In this document: piece by piece, positions 44,322 through 53,594 of the stretch
Layout: every line of letters starts with the position of its first letter
Numbering within the stretch: position 1 is the first letter of the stretch
Assembly: GCF_025370775.1 (NCBI RefSeq)
Contig: NZ_JAMXEX010000002.1
Span: 186,001-250,000 of the forward strand
Length of the DNA stretch: 64,000 nucleotides
Reading direction: 5' to 3'
Source of the DNA: Ancylothrix sp. D3o
GTDB taxonomy: Bacteria; Cyanobacteriota; Cyanobacteriia; Cyanobacteriales; Oscillatoriaceae
Notes under the pieces: model-generated
What the model was told of the DNA's origin: nothing
Seen by the model: only the letters and a program-made list of their open reading frames with translations
Databases searched by the model: none
Made by a program: the position numbers and the translations under genes

Positions 44322-45395
44322 ATGAAAGCTTTAATTCTTTCTGGCGGAAAAGGAACAAGGTTACGTCCTCTAACGTACACCGGCGCAAAACAACTGGTGC
44401 CGGTTGCAAATAAACCGATTTTGTGGTATGGACTCGAAGATATTATCGGGGCCGGTATTACGGAAATTGGCATCATTATTAGTCCAGAAACTGGCGAAGA
44501 AGTGAAGGCCAAAACCGGCAATGGCGAAAAATTTGGCGTCAACATCACTTATATTTTGCAAGAAAAACCTGCCGGTTTGGCCCACGCGGTGAAAGTTGCC
44601 CAACCATTTTTAGGCGATGATTCGTTTATTATGTATTTGGGTGATAACATCATTCAAAGTGAATTGCAAACTTTTTTGGAAACCTTTAAAAAGCAAGATT
44701 TAGATGCCTTGATTATGTTGCGGAAGGTTTCTAACCCCAGTGCTTTTGGGGTTGCGAAAGTAGATGAAAATGGGCAAGTTTTACAACTAATAGAAAAACC
44801 CAAAAATCCGCCTTCTAACTTAGCTTTGGTGGGTATTTATTTCTTTTCTAAAACGATACACGAAGCCATCGATAACATTCAACCCTCGGCGCGGGGAGAA
44901 TTGGAAATTACGGATGCGATTCAAAAACTGCTAGATTGGGAAAAACCTGTTAAAGCTTGCACTCTGGAAGGATGGTGGTTGGATACCGGCAAAAAAGACG
45001 ACCTCCTCGAAGCCAACCGGATTATTTTAGACACACAACTTTCGCCATCTGTCAAGGGAGAAGTGGACGAAAAAAGCCAAATTATCGGACGAGTTCAAAT
45101 TGGCACCGGCACAAAAGTTGTTAATAGTTCCATTCGCGGGCCGGTGATTATTGGGGAGAATTGTTACTTAGAAAATTGCTTTATTGGCCCCTATACTAGC
45201 ATCGCTGATGAAGTAACTTTAATTGAAGGAGATTTAGAACACAGCGTTGTTTTAAAAGGCGCTAAAATTTCCGGTATCCATCAGCGGATCGTTGATAGCG
45301 TCATCGGACAACGTGCACAGTTAGGGGTTGCGAATATGCGCCCGAAAGCTTTAAGATTTATGATTGGCGATGACTGTCAAGTAGAACTTTCATAA
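44322..45395 (+). CDS. rfbA: Glucose-1-phosphate thymidylyltransferase, long form
   Basis: 357 residues. First step of dTDP-rhamnose synthesis: dTTP plus glucose-1-phosphate. Signature LSGGKGTRLRPLTYTGAKQL at the start, LGDNII metal site, EKPKNPPSNLALVGIYFF, and GWWLDTGKKDDLLEAN. The C-terminal 100 residues carry hexapeptide repeats of a left-handed beta helix (IGTGTKVVNSSIRGPVIIGE), marking the long RmlA type rather than the classic 290-residue enzyme. rfbB, the 4,6-dehydratase, is not in the window. Followed after 17 bases by a small coiled-coil gene. Confidence 0.95.
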   Translation: MKALILSGGKGTRLRPLTYTGAKQLVPVANKPILWYGLEDIIGAGITEIGIIISPETGEEVKAKTGNGEKFGVNITYILQEKPAGLAHAVKVAQPFLGDDSFIMYLGDNIIQSELQTFLETFKKQDLDALIMLRKVSNPSAFGVAKVDENGQVLQLIEKPKNPPSNLALVGIYFFSKTIHEAIDNIQPSARGELEITDAIQKLLDWEKPVKACTLEGWWLDTGKKDDLLEANRIILDTQLSPSVKGEVDEKSQIIGRVQIGTGTKVVNSSIRGPVIIGENCYLENCFIGPYTSIADEVTLIEGDLEHSVVLKGAKISGIHQRIVDSVIGQRAQLGVANMRPKALRFMIGDDCQVELS

Positions 45396-45412
45396 ATAGG
45401 TAAGGGTGAAAA

Positions 45413-45796
45413 TTGGAACCGCAAGAAATCCCCACTGAAAAAATTAAAGAGAAACTGCGCCAGACTTTAGCAGCGGATATTTTTGGGGTTTCCAATCAAC
45501 ACCCGCCGGCAGCAGATGAAGATGAGGATATTGTAATTTTAAAAACTGGCTTTGATATTTACAATATCCCCATCACTTCTTATCAAAAATTCATGCAACC
45601 GGTTATCATTGGTCTGCGAAAGTTTGTTAGAAAGTTGTTGAAGCCGGTTTTGGAAAGACAAGTTATTTACAACTTTACTAATACACAAATTCTTCAATCT
45701 TTAAGGAAAGAAGTTAAGGTTTTAAAGGAAAATCAAATAAAATTAGAGACTCAAATACAACAACTGCAAACTGAATTGGAAAAATTGAAAAGGTAG
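45413..45796 (+). CDS. Small basic/coiled-coil protein of the glycan region
   Basis: 127 residues, not recognised. Residues about 1-50 are polar (PQEIPTEKIKEKLRQTLAAD). About 60-85 is a basic amphipathic stretch (VIIGLRKFVRKLLKPVLERQ), and the last 45 residues are a clear coiled coil (LQSLRKEVKVLKENQIKLE). This arrangement resembles the N-terminal anchor plus coiled coil that precede catalytic domains in cyanobacterial glycan enzymes, but here it stands alone, perhaps as an adaptor or membrane-docking partner. Start TTG 45413, with AGGGTGAAAA-type weak Shine-Dalgarno upstream. Close to rfbA, so probably co-transcribed. Confidence 0.6.
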   Translation: MEPQEIPTEKIKEKLRQTLAADIFGVSNQHPPAADEDEDIVILKTGFDIYNIPITSYQKFMQPVIIGLRKFVRKLLKPVLERQVIYNFTNTQILQSLRKEVKVLKENQIKLETQIQQLQTELEKLKR

Positions 45797-45835
45797 GTTT
45801 GGGTGTTTATTTTTAGGTTGATAGGAAGAGTTTTT

Positions 45836-45884
45836 AACCGCAGATAAACGCAGATAAACGCAGATGGATTAACGCAGATTTAAA
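45836..45884 (+). repeat. AACCGCAGATAAACGC repeat
   Basis: Tandem units GCAGATAAAC, GCAGATAAAC, GCAGATGGATTAAC, GCAGATT. Third copy in the window of this widespread intergenic repeat; it lies upstream of the GT2/GT4 gene. Confidence 0.8.
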
Positions 45885-45941
45885 GTTTGCTTTGGCATAG
45901 ATGGTTTGATAATTTTGTTTTTAAGTTATTTGGGAGGAGTT

Positions 45942-48062
45942 ATGGGTTTGAAGGTTTTACCTCTATGTTCATTGATTATTGTTCATTATAACGGCATAAA
46001 TCGTCTTAAAACTTGCCTTACTTCCTTGGAAAAACTCAACTATTCAAACCTAGAAATCATCTTAATTGATAACGTTTCAACAGATAATTCTGTGGAGTTT
46101 ATGCGGGAATTTTTCCCCGAAGTTCATACTGTCGTTAATACAGAAAATAATTTTGCTAAGGCTTTAAATTTAGGCATAAGTTTGGCTAAAGGCGATTATA
46201 TTGGCTTTTTAAATAACGATGTGGTGGTAGATACAGAGTGGTTAGATTTGCTTGTAAAACGTTTAGACGCAAGCCCAGAATTTGGGGCTGCTGGTGGTAA
46301 GATTTTATTAAAAGATGGCAAAATTAACAGCGTAGGTGTTCAAGAATTACCTGATTTTTATTGGCAAGATTTAGGCTTTGGCGAAAAAGACACCGGCCAA
46401 TATGAAGAAGAAAGGGAAGCGAAAGGTTTATGTTGGGCCGCAGTTTTATTCCGCCGTGAATGTTTGCAAGATGTTGGGCCGGTGGATGAAGAATTTGTGA
46501 TGTATTTTGAAGATGTAGAATATTGTAAACGCTGCCTAAAAAAAGGGTGGAAGTTGCTTTATTTCCCGCAAGCAATTGTTGATCACGAATTTGGCGCATC
46601 AAGTCGGGGCAATAAATTAACCGAGTATTTTTGTAACCGCAATCGCTTTTTATATCTAGCCAAACATGAACCTTATTTTTTAGGCCAAGCGATTAATACC
46701 TCTGTGTTTTTTATCTCCAAGCAGTATCATTTGTTGCTGGAAGCTTTGTTTTTTGCGATCAAGAAATTGCGGGAACATCACTCCCAGCAAGTTGTTGATC
46801 AAGTCTTACCAAATTTGTATGAAAAAATGACCGTTCTCTACGAAAAGCAGACAGTTGACCGGCTTTTCTCTCGCCTAGATGTAATCTCAAAAAAACGTAA
46901 ACTCTCGATTGGAATTTATGATCATGGTTTACATTTTATTGGCGGCGGACAAAAATATATAGCGACTCTTGCAGAAATTTTGCAAGATCAATTTGATATT
47001 ACTTTTATTGCCAATAAGCAGGTTAGTTTAGCCGATCTACAAAATTGGTATGGCTTAGACCTTTCGGCTTGTAAAATCAAAATAATCCCCCTTCCTTACT
47101 ACGAAAAACGAGGGATGCAGTCTATAGATAGCAGTCTTGTTAACGAAGAAAGCGAAAACCCTTTTGATAGAGTTTCCAAAGAAAGCCAAAATTATGATGT
47201 TTTTATCAACGCTAACCAATTAGAAAAAGTTAAACCTTTTTCTCCCATTTCCATCTTTATATGTCACTTCCCGAATGCCTTTCGCGGTCGTTATTTTGCG
47301 GTGGATGACTACACTTTTATTCTCAGTAATAGCCGCTTTTCTGCTAAATGGCTGCAAAAACGCTGGGAACTTGAACCGGCTTTTTTGCTTTATCCTCCCG
47401 TCGAAATGGAAAGCGAAAAAACCGAAAAAGAAAACATTATTCTATCCGTTGCCCAATTTGAGGCCGGTGGGACAAAAAAACAACTGGAAATGATCCAAGC
47501 TTTCCGCCATCTCAAAAAACAATATCCCGAAATTATGCAAAACTGGAAATTAGTTTTAGCCGGTGGAAGTCTCCCCAATAACTCTTATTTAAAAAATGTC
47601 CAAAATCAAATCAAACAAGATAACAACTCCATCGAAATTAAATTAAACTGTTCCAGAGAAAAACTGAAAATTATTTACAGCAAAGCCAGCATTTTTTGGC
47701 ATCTTTGCGGTTTAGAAGAAATCAACCCCCAGCGATGCGAACATTTTGGCATGGCGACAGTGGAAGCTATGCAAAATTATTGTGTTCCTGTTGTTGCTAA
47801 TGCCGGTGGACATCAAGAAACAATCGAAAACAAAACATCAGGATTTTTAATTAATAACCTCGATGAACTCTGCCAATACACCCATCAACTCATCACCAAC
47901 CCCCAACTTTTTCAAATTCTCCAAACTGCTGCTTTCCAAAGCAGCCAAAATTTTACAAAAACTCAATTTCAGCGAAAAGTTAAACAGTTTTTTGATATAA
48001 TCCAGCAAGAATACAAAAACCCACCCCTTCCCAACCCCAGCCAAATATCCTACAATCCCTAA
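45942..48062 (+). CDS. Two-domain glycosyltransferase (GT2 plus GT4)
   Basis: 706 residues. GT2 domain (about 10-260): CSLIIVHYNGINRLKTCL, IILIDNVSTDNSVEF, FLNNDVVVDTEWLDLLV, and FEDVEYCKRCLKKGWKL. GT4-like domain (about 320-690): GIYDHGLHFIGGGQKYIATL, SVAQFEAGGTKKQLEMIQAF, and the donor loop HFGMATVEAMQNYCVPVVANAGG (split). Start ATG 45942, with GGAGGAG six bases upstream; the frame extends 12 codons further to a weak TTG. Only 2 bases separate its stop from the following GTG-started GT4 gene, so the pair is translated together. Confidence 0.88.
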   Translation: MGLKVLPLCSLIIVHYNGINRLKTCLTSLEKLNYSNLEIILIDNVSTDNSVEFMREFFPEVHTVVNTENNFAKALNLGISLAKGDYIGFLNNDVVVDTEWLDLLVKRLDASPEFGAAGGKILLKDGKINSVGVQELPDFYWQDLGFGEKDTGQYEEEREAKGLCWAAVLFRRECLQDVGPVDEEFVMYFEDVEYCKRCLKKGWKLLYFPQAIVDHEFGASSRGNKLTEYFCNRNRFLYLAKHEPYFLGQAINTSVFFISKQYHLLLEALFFAIKKLREHHSQQVVDQVLPNLYEKMTVLYEKQTVDRLFSRLDVISKKRKLSIGIYDHGLHFIGGGQKYIATLAEILQDQFDITFIANKQVSLADLQNWYGLDLSACKIKIIPLPYYEKRGMQSIDSSLVNEESENPFDRVSKESQNYDVFINANQLEKVKPFSPISIFICHFPNAFRGRYFAVDDYTFILSNSRFSAKWLQKRWELEPAFLLYPPVEMESEKTEKENIILSVAQFEAGGTKKQLEMIQAFRHLKKQYPEIMQNWKLVLAGGSLPNNSYLKNVQNQIKQDNNSIEIKLNCSREKLKIIYSKASIFWHLCGLEEINPQRCEHFGMATVEAMQNYCVPVVANAGGHQETIENKTSGFLINNLDELCQYTHQLITNPQLFQILQTAAFQSSQNFTKTQFQRKVKQFFDIIQQEYKNPPLPNPSQISYNP

Positions 48063-48064
48063 AC

Positions 48065-49138
48065 GTGAACAGCAACCTCTTAATTAACCTCTCTTTTCTT
48101 ATTCCTCAAGCCACCGGCATCTCCACCTACGCTAAAAACATTATCCCCCATCTCCAAAAACTTAATCCCACTCTCCTCACTCCTGAAAATTTCCCTCCCT
48201 ACAAAAATTATCCCGTTCCCGCAAATATGACACCTGATCAGGGAAGCAAAGGTCATCTGAGGCGTATTTTATGGACACAATTGCAACTACCCAAACTCTA
48301 TAAAAATCTTCAATCTAATCTGATATTTTCACCGCTTCCAGAAGCCCCAATTTATACAAAAAGCCGCTATATTGTCACAGTCCATGATTTGATACCACTA
48401 CGATTTTCTAAACCTTTTTCTCGCCTTAATGCCTATTTTCGTTATTATATTCCTCAAATTTTAAGCCAAGCCGAACATATTATCTGTGACTCAAAATCCA
48501 CTGCTGAAGATATTAATAAATTTTATAAAATCAACCTTGACAAAACAACCGTTATACCCTTAGCTTACGACAAAAATAACTTCCGCGATTTGAACTTACC
48601 GACAAGTAACTATTTTTTGTACATAGGCCGACATGATCCTTACAAAAACCTACACCGGCTTATAGAAGCCTTTGCCAACCTTCCAAACCGGCCCGATTAT
48701 CAACTGTGGATATCTGGCCCCACCGACAGCAGTTATACACCAGAATTGCAAGCAAAAATTGCCGAATTAAACTTAACAGAATCAATTAAATTCATCGGCT
48801 ATGCAAGTTACGAAAAGCTGCCAATTTTAATTAATCAAGCCATTGCCTTAGTCTTTCCCTCGCTGTGGGAAGGTTTTGGTTTACCTGTGCTTGAAGCAAT
48901 GGCCTGTGGAACGCCAGTTATTACTTCTAATGTTTCCTCACTGCCAGAAGTTGCCGGCAATAGCGCTTTGATGGTTAATCCTTACAATACGGCAGAAATA
49001 ACAGCAGCCATGCACACTGTGGCAACCGATACTCAACAGCGGTCATCCTTGCGGGAACAGGGCTTAATTCAAGCAAGTCAATTTAGCTGGGAAAAAACCG
49101 GTTTAGAAACCGCCAAAATTTTACACAAATATCTATAA
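48065..49138 (+). CDS. GT4 glycosyltransferase
   Basis: 357 residues, GT-B fold. N-terminal [20 protein letters not shown], then [16 protein letters not shown] and [16 protein letters not shown]. The C-terminal donor domain has [35 protein letters not shown], and [20 protein letters not shown] with the conserved E-x7-E type site. This pattern is typical of mannosyl/rhamnosyltransferases of the WbaZ-like GT4 group. Start GTG 48065, immediately after the stop of the previous gene. Sugar not known. Confidence 0.92.
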   Translation: MNSNLLINLSFLIPQATGISTYAKNIIPHLQKLNPTLLTPENFPPYKNYPVPANMTPDQGSKGHLRRILWTQLQLPKLYKNLQSNLIFSPLPEAPIYTKSRYIVTVHDLIPLRFSKPFSRLNAYFRYYIPQILSQAEHIICDSKSTAEDINKFYKINLDKTTVIPLAYDKNNFRDLNLPTSNYFLYIGRHDPYKNLHRLIEAFANLPNRPDYQLWISGPTDSSYTPELQAKIAELNLTESIKFIGYASYEKLPILINQAIALVFPSLWEGFGLPVLEAMACGTPVITSNVSSLPEVAGNSALMVNPYNTAEITAAMHTVATDTQQRSSLREQGLIQASQFSWEKTGLETAKILHKYL

Positions 49139-49338
49139 AATCACTTGTACCCCAACCGGCATCAAAAAACAGATCGATCCGGTTTTCCCATTTCCTCAAA
49201 GAAGGATACTGATCAAAACCCCCAACAGCCCTAGGTATCAAGCTTTAGGCAATCTCAATCCCAAAGTTTAATCGCAAATCTCAATCCAAAATCCGAAATC
49301 TAAAATACTATTATTGTGTGTGTGTGGAGTGAATCAAA
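49139..49338. repeat. Intergenic region with AATC-heptamer and TG repeats
   Basis: 49251-49306 contains AATCTCAATCC, AATCCAA, AATCCGA and AATCTAA units, another heptamer-type repeat. A (TG) run at about 49315-49326 follows. GGAG at about 49326 is the likely glmM ribosome binding site. Confidence 0.55.
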
Positions 49339-50790
49339 ATGGTAGCAATTCCTTCTCGAACAAATGGCAGCGGCCCCCTGAACGCATTAGATAAAGCGGT
49401 TTTTCATCATTCCCCTTGGAATGCCACCGGCTTACCGGATAACCCCCTCTTTGGTACCGATGGCATACGCGGCAAAGTTGGCGACCTCCTCAATGCCACC
49501 TTGGCCATGCAAATTGGTTTTTGGGCCGGCCAAGTTCTCAAAGAAAACGCCAGCGATAACGGCCCCATCATTTTAGGCCAAGACTCGCGCAACTCAAGCG
49601 ATATGCTGGCAATGGCCCTTTCTGCCGGCCTCACGGCTGCCGGTGTCGAAGTCTGGAACCTGGGTTTATGTCCCACCCCCTGCGTCGCCAACCTGACAGT
49701 CTTATCAAAAGCCCTTGGCGGCGTGATGATCTCCGCCTCTCATAACCCTCCCGAAGATAACGGCATTAAATTTTTTGGCCCCACCGGCACCAAACTTTCC
49801 CAAAACTTGCAAAAAGAAATCGAAGCCGGTTTGAGAGGTGATATTCTCTCGTTCCCCCAAACAAATTGGGGCCAACATTACCACCGGCCTGAACTGGTGA
49901 GCAACTATACGACCGCCCTCCAAGAACCCTTACTAACCCGCGTTAACCTCCAAGGAATGCGGATTGTGCTAGACCTCGCCTGGGGGGCCGCAGTTAAAGT
50001 TGCACCGGCCAGCTTTCAAGCAATGGGTGCTGAGGTTATTTGCCTGCATGACCAGCCAGACGGCAACCGCATTAACGTAAATTGCGGTTCAACTCATCTC
50101 GACGCCCTCGCTGAGGCCGTCAAAGCACATCAAGCGGATATGGGATTTGGCTTTGATGGCGATGCCGACCGCGTTTTAGCGGTGGATAACCAAGGCAGGC
50201 CGGTGGATGGCGATTACATTTTGTATTTATGGGGCCAAAATCTCCGCCAAAAACAACAACTCCCCCAAGATTTAATTGTCGCAACTGTGATGGCCAATTT
50301 AGGGTTCGAGCGAGCTTGGCAAAAACTCGGTGGTCAAATGGTGCGAACTGCCGTAGGTGATCAATATGTGCAAGCAGAAATGCAGCGCAGCGGCGCAATG
50401 TTAGGAGGCGAGCAGTCTGGACATATTTTATGCTGGCATTATGGCATCACCGGCGACGGGTTGCTGACTGCTTTGCATATTGCAGCCTTGGTAAAACAGG
50501 CCGGTCAAAGTCTTGGCGAAATGGTTGATGCCAGTTTCCAAACTTATCCGCAACTGTTGCGAAATGTCCGCGTTGAAGACCGGCAGCGTCGGCTTGGCTG
50601 GCAAAATTGCCAAGAACTCCAAACCGCCATTGAAAACGCCGAAAAAGCAATGGGCGATGGTGGCCGAGTTCTCGTCCGTGCTTCAGGTACCGAACCGCTG
50701 ATCCGCGTCATGGTAGAGGCCGCCAGCAACGATCTGGCCCACTACTGGACAGACCATCTCGTGCGTGTGGTTCAGCAAAATTTCGCCTAA
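49339..50790 (+). CDS. glmM: Phosphoglucosamine mutase
   Basis: 483 residues. Interconverts glucosamine-6-phosphate and glucosamine-1-phosphate on the way to UDP-GlcNAc, needed for peptidoglycan and for amino-sugar glycans. Phosphoserine loop [17 protein letters not shown] with Ser 134, Mg site DGDADR (273-278), sugar-binding GEQSGH region and phosphate-binding [15 protein letters not shown] are intact. The N-terminal motif LFGTDGIRG identifies GlmM rather than phosphomannomutase. A 35-residue N-terminal extension precedes it. A strong terminator follows within 25 bases. UDP-GlcNAc would also serve the GT41 protein. Confidence 0.95.
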   Translation: MVAIPSRTNGSGPLNALDKAVFHHSPWNATGLPDNPLFGTDGIRGKVGDLLNATLAMQIGFWAGQVLKENASDNGPIILGQDSRNSSDMLAMALSAGLTAAGVEVWNLGLCPTPCVANLTVLSKALGGVMISASHNPPEDNGIKFFGPTGTKLSQNLQKEIEAGLRGDILSFPQTNWGQHYHRPELVSNYTTALQEPLLTRVNLQGMRIVLDLAWGAAVKVAPASFQAMGAEVICLHDQPDGNRINVNCGSTHLDALAEAVKAHQADMGFGFDGDADRVLAVDNQGRPVDGDYILYLWGQNLRQKQQLPQDLIVATVMANLGFERAWQKLGGQMVRTAVGDQYVQAEMQRSGAMLGGEQSGHILCWHYGITGDGLLTALHIAALVKQAGQSLGEMVDASFQTYPQLLRNVRVEDRQRRLGWQNCQELQTAIENAEKAMGDGGRVLVRASGTEPLIRVMVEAASNDLAHYWTDHLVRVVQQNFA

Positions 50791-50812
50791 CAAAAACGGA
50801 AATCGTCGCCAA

Positions 50813-50856
50813 TAGCCCTCTGCTATCAGTAAGCTGGTAGCAGAGGGTTATTTTTT
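50813..50856 (+). terminator. Strong terminator after glmM, abutting the next gene
   Basis: CCCTCTGCTA (50816-50825) pairs with TAGCAGAGGG (50838-50847), extended by G-T, A-T and T-A pairs, then TTTTTT. The start codon of the downstream membrane-protein gene is only about 7 bases beyond the T-run. Confidence 0.88.
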
Positions 50857-50863
50857 GAAAATT

Positions 50864-52540
50864 ATGCCCAAGATAAAACGCAAAAGTAAGCCGGTATCTA
50901 AAAGTAAGTCAAAAAAATCTAAACAAAAAACTAAAAGCCAAGCAACAACCCTAACAAAAAAAGAAAAACAAACCCTCAAACGACAGCAAACCAAAGAACG
51001 TAAAGAACTGATTTCTGTTCTTATTCCTACCCTAATTGCTGCCTTTGCTATTGGGGCCGGTCTTTCTTTGAAAAATCCTAAAATTGGCATTGCTGCCGGT
51101 GGGGGTTTATTGTTGTTGGTGCTTTCTTTTAAATATCCCCGACAAGCTTTATGGATGTTTTTAATGTATTTGCCCATAAGTGGCACCGTTACTTATGCCA
51201 TTGGCGGCGGCAATGCGGCATTTCAATTTGCCAAAGATGCTTTTTATTTTCCTGCGCTTTTTTCTTTGGTGCCACAGTGGCGCAGCAAAAAATTACCCTT
51301 GATTATTTCTAAAAGATTAATCAATCCCCTCGCCATTCTCCTCGGCGTTTGTCTATTAACTATGATTTTTGTTAATGGATATCAGCAAATTTTTCCCGAA
51401 TCAATTCCTATTTTTGATCCCTACGCTACTTCCAGACCAATCGAAAGACCTATTTTAATGGCAATTTTAGGGCTAAAAATTTTTCTTGGTTATATTCCTC
51501 TGATTACTTGTGGTTACTATCTAATTCGCAGTAAAAAAGAGTTTTTGTTTCTGACTCGGTTGCACGTTGTTTTAGCCATTGTTGCCTGTGGTTTAGGGTT
51601 GCTTCAGTATTTACTTTTGGCCAAAGGAACTTGTGCCGGTACTCGGATGATGGAAGGCGAAGATTTATATAAACCCAGTCTTTCGGCGCGTTGTTTGGTG
51701 GGTGGTTCTGTGGCTTATAGTTCTTATATGATTCGTTTACCAGGGACGTTTGTTTCGCCTTGGCATTGGGGCTGGTTTTTAATTTCTAATACCTTTTTTA
51801 CCTTTGCTTCCGCTTTTAGTGATCCGTCATTTCTTTGGCAAGTTGCTAGTTTTGCTTCCTTGGCATTGGTGATGGTTAACGCGGTGGTTTCTGGGCAACG
51901 TATTGCTTTAATTGCTGTCCCAACTATTATCGTGGTTTTGCTGATTCTCACCGGCCAGATTGCAAATTTGAAGCGTTTTTTACCCATTGTTGGCGGTATT
52001 GGTACTTTGGGAACCGCCGGTTTAGCGATGTTTCCTGAATTTGTGGAAGGAAGAGTTAAAAGTTTGGTTGATCGTTGGAATGCTTCACCGCCGGATCAAT
52101 TTATTGCTAGTCAAGTTCAGTTTACGGTGGAAGGACAGGCCGGTTTATTGGGGAAAGGTTTAGGAAGGGCTACAAATTCGGCCCGACAGTTGGGACAAAC
52201 GAAGTTAATAGAAACTTGGTTTCCTAAGTTGCTTTTTGAAATTGGGCCGGTGGGGTTGATTGGGTTTTTGATTTTTGTTACCGCTTTAACTTGGGCTTGT
52301 TTTAAGGCTTATCGGTCTTTGAAAGAACGACACTTAAGGAGTTTTGGGGCGTGTTTTTGGGTATTTGTTTTGTTTATAAGTTATAACCCTTATTGGTACC
52401 CTTTGGATACTGACCCGGTGGCGGTTTATTATTGGTTTTTTGCTGGGGTGATTTTGAAGTTACCAGAACTTGAACGCCAAGAAGAAGAATTACAGCCGGT
52501 ATCAGACACCAAATTTTTATCAGGTAAAAGGAAACGATGA
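50864..52540 (+). CDS. O-antigen polymerase/ligase-like membrane protein (possibly HpsL-type)
   Basis: 558 residues. The first 50 are extremely Lys-rich (KIKRKSKPVSKSKSKKSKQK). About ten to twelve membrane helices follow, with a large loop (about 250-310) and C-terminal hydrophilic tail. The layout (long periplasmic loop, FVEGRVKSLVDRWNASPPDQF with Arg residues, GLLGKGLGRATNSARQLG near the end) is that of Wzy/WaaL family proteins. I tentatively relate it to HpsL of hormogonium polysaccharide synthesis; this is from memory and unconfirmed. ATG 50864 or TTG 50855; ribosome binding site would lie in the terminator stem. The next gene overlaps by 4 bases. Confidence 0.72.
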   Translation: MPKIKRKSKPVSKSKSKKSKQKTKSQATTLTKKEKQTLKRQQTKERKELISVLIPTLIAAFAIGAGLSLKNPKIGIAAGGGLLLLVLSFKYPRQALWMFLMYLPISGTVTYAIGGGNAAFQFAKDAFYFPALFSLVPQWRSKKLPLIISKRLINPLAILLGVCLLTMIFVNGYQQIFPESIPIFDPYATSRPIERPILMAILGLKIFLGYIPLITCGYYLIRSKKEFLFLTRLHVVLAIVACGLGLLQYLLLAKGTCAGTRMMEGEDLYKPSLSARCLVGGSVAYSSYMIRLPGTFVSPWHWGWFLISNTFFTFASAFSDPSFLWQVASFASLALVMVNAVVSGQRIALIAVPTIIVVLLILTGQIANLKRFLPIVGGIGTLGTAGLAMFPEFVEGRVKSLVDRWNASPPDQFIASQVQFTVEGQAGLLGKGLGRATNSARQLGQTKLIETWFPKLLFEIGPVGLIGFLIFVTALTWACFKAYRSLKERHLRSFGACFWVFVLFISYNPYWYPLDTDPVAVYYWFFAGVILKLPELERQEEELQPVSDTKFLSGKRKR

Positions 52541-53505
52541 ATAAGCCTTTAATTTCTGTCATTGTTCCCACTTATCGGCGGGAGGAAGTTTTACGGGATA
52601 CGCTAACTGATGTATTGGCGCAAAATTATCCTAATTTTGAGGTTTTGGTAGTTGATCAAACGCCAGAACATGAACCAGAAACCGATATTTTTCTACAGCA
52701 ACTTGCCGATAGCAAAAAAATCCAATGGTTTCGCCTTAAATGGGCTTCTTTACCAGGGGCAAGAAATTATGCTGTGCGGCGATCTTTGGGGGAAATAATT
52801 GTGTTTATTGATGATGATGTGCGATTGACTGCCGATTTTTTAGCAGCCCACGAATGTCATTATCAAAATCCCAAGGTTGGCGCCGTTGCGGGGCGAGTTT
52901 TTGACCGCATGAAATTATCTGATTCTGGGGGAGATTTAACAATAGATTATTTACCGCCGGAAGCAATGGATGCTGGGATTGCTTGGTATTATATTGATTT
53001 GGTTCATACAATAAAACCGCAACAAGTTATCTCGGCAAGAGGTTGTAATATGTCTTTTAGAGGTGAAGTTTTTCGCCAATATAAATTAACATTTGATGAG
53101 CGATTTAAAGGCAGTGCAGTTCGGGAAGAATCAGATTTTTGTTTACGGTTTCGGCAAACCGGCTATCAAATTTGGTATGACCCCGATGCTTATTTAATTC
53201 ATTTAGGTGAAGAAGCCGGCGGCTGTCACGATATCAGCACTCGTTCGGCTGAATATCAGATTTTTCTCTATCACAACCACTTTTTAATGGGCTTTAAAAA
53301 TTTAACTTTTTTCCAAGCTTTGCGATTCTTTTATCGTTTATTTGACTGTCAAGTTTTGGGACATCCTCCTTGTAATAAAAGCGGCTCGATTTTTAAAACC
53401 ATTGTTCGCTTAAGTTTCTATTTTCTGGGATTTATCAGCGCTGTGGGAACCCTATTTCGTTCGCTTTGGGATGATGGGCAAATTTATAGTCGCCAAGATT
53501 TTTAA
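52537..53505 (+). CDS. GT2 glycosyltransferase
   Basis: 322 residues, start in ATGA overlap with the polymerase-like gene. ISVIVPTYRREEVLRDTLTD opens the GT-A domain; VLVVDQTPEHEPET, IVFIDDDVRLTADF (metal site) and VREESDFCLRFRQTGYQIWY follow. The last 60 residues contain a hydrophobic segment (LSFYFLGFISAVGTLF) that may anchor it in the membrane. Translational coupling to the polymerase-like protein suggests the two act on the same glycan. Possibly a hormogonium-polysaccharide glycosyltransferase; specificity unknown. Confidence 0.87.
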   Translation: MNKPLISVIVPTYRREEVLRDTLTDVLAQNYPNFEVLVVDQTPEHEPETDIFLQQLADSKKIQWFRLKWASLPGARNYAVRRSLGEIIVFIDDDVRLTADFLAAHECHYQNPKVGAVAGRVFDRMKLSDSGGDLTIDYLPPEAMDAGIAWYYIDLVHTIKPQQVISARGCNMSFRGEVFRQYKLTFDERFKGSAVREESDFCLRFRQTGYQIWYDPDAYLIHLGEEAGGCHDISTRSAEYQIFLYHNHFLMGFKNLTFFQALRFFYRLFDCQVLGHPPCNKSGSIFKTIVRLSFYFLGFISAVGTLFRSLWDDGQIYSRQDF

Positions 53506-53507
53506 AG

Positions 53508-53530
53508 GTCATTGGTCATTGGTCATTTTT
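53508..53530 (-). repeat. Short heptamer array (TGACCAA)
   Basis: Three consecutive GGTCATT units, the reverse complement of the AATGACC variant of the STRR family, just past the GT2 stop codon and before the convergent CheW gene. Confidence 0.7.
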
Positions 53531-53594
53531 GAATTGACAAAATCTGCAAAACCTGATTATTAAAAATACTTCTTGCCCCATGATACATGAAAAA

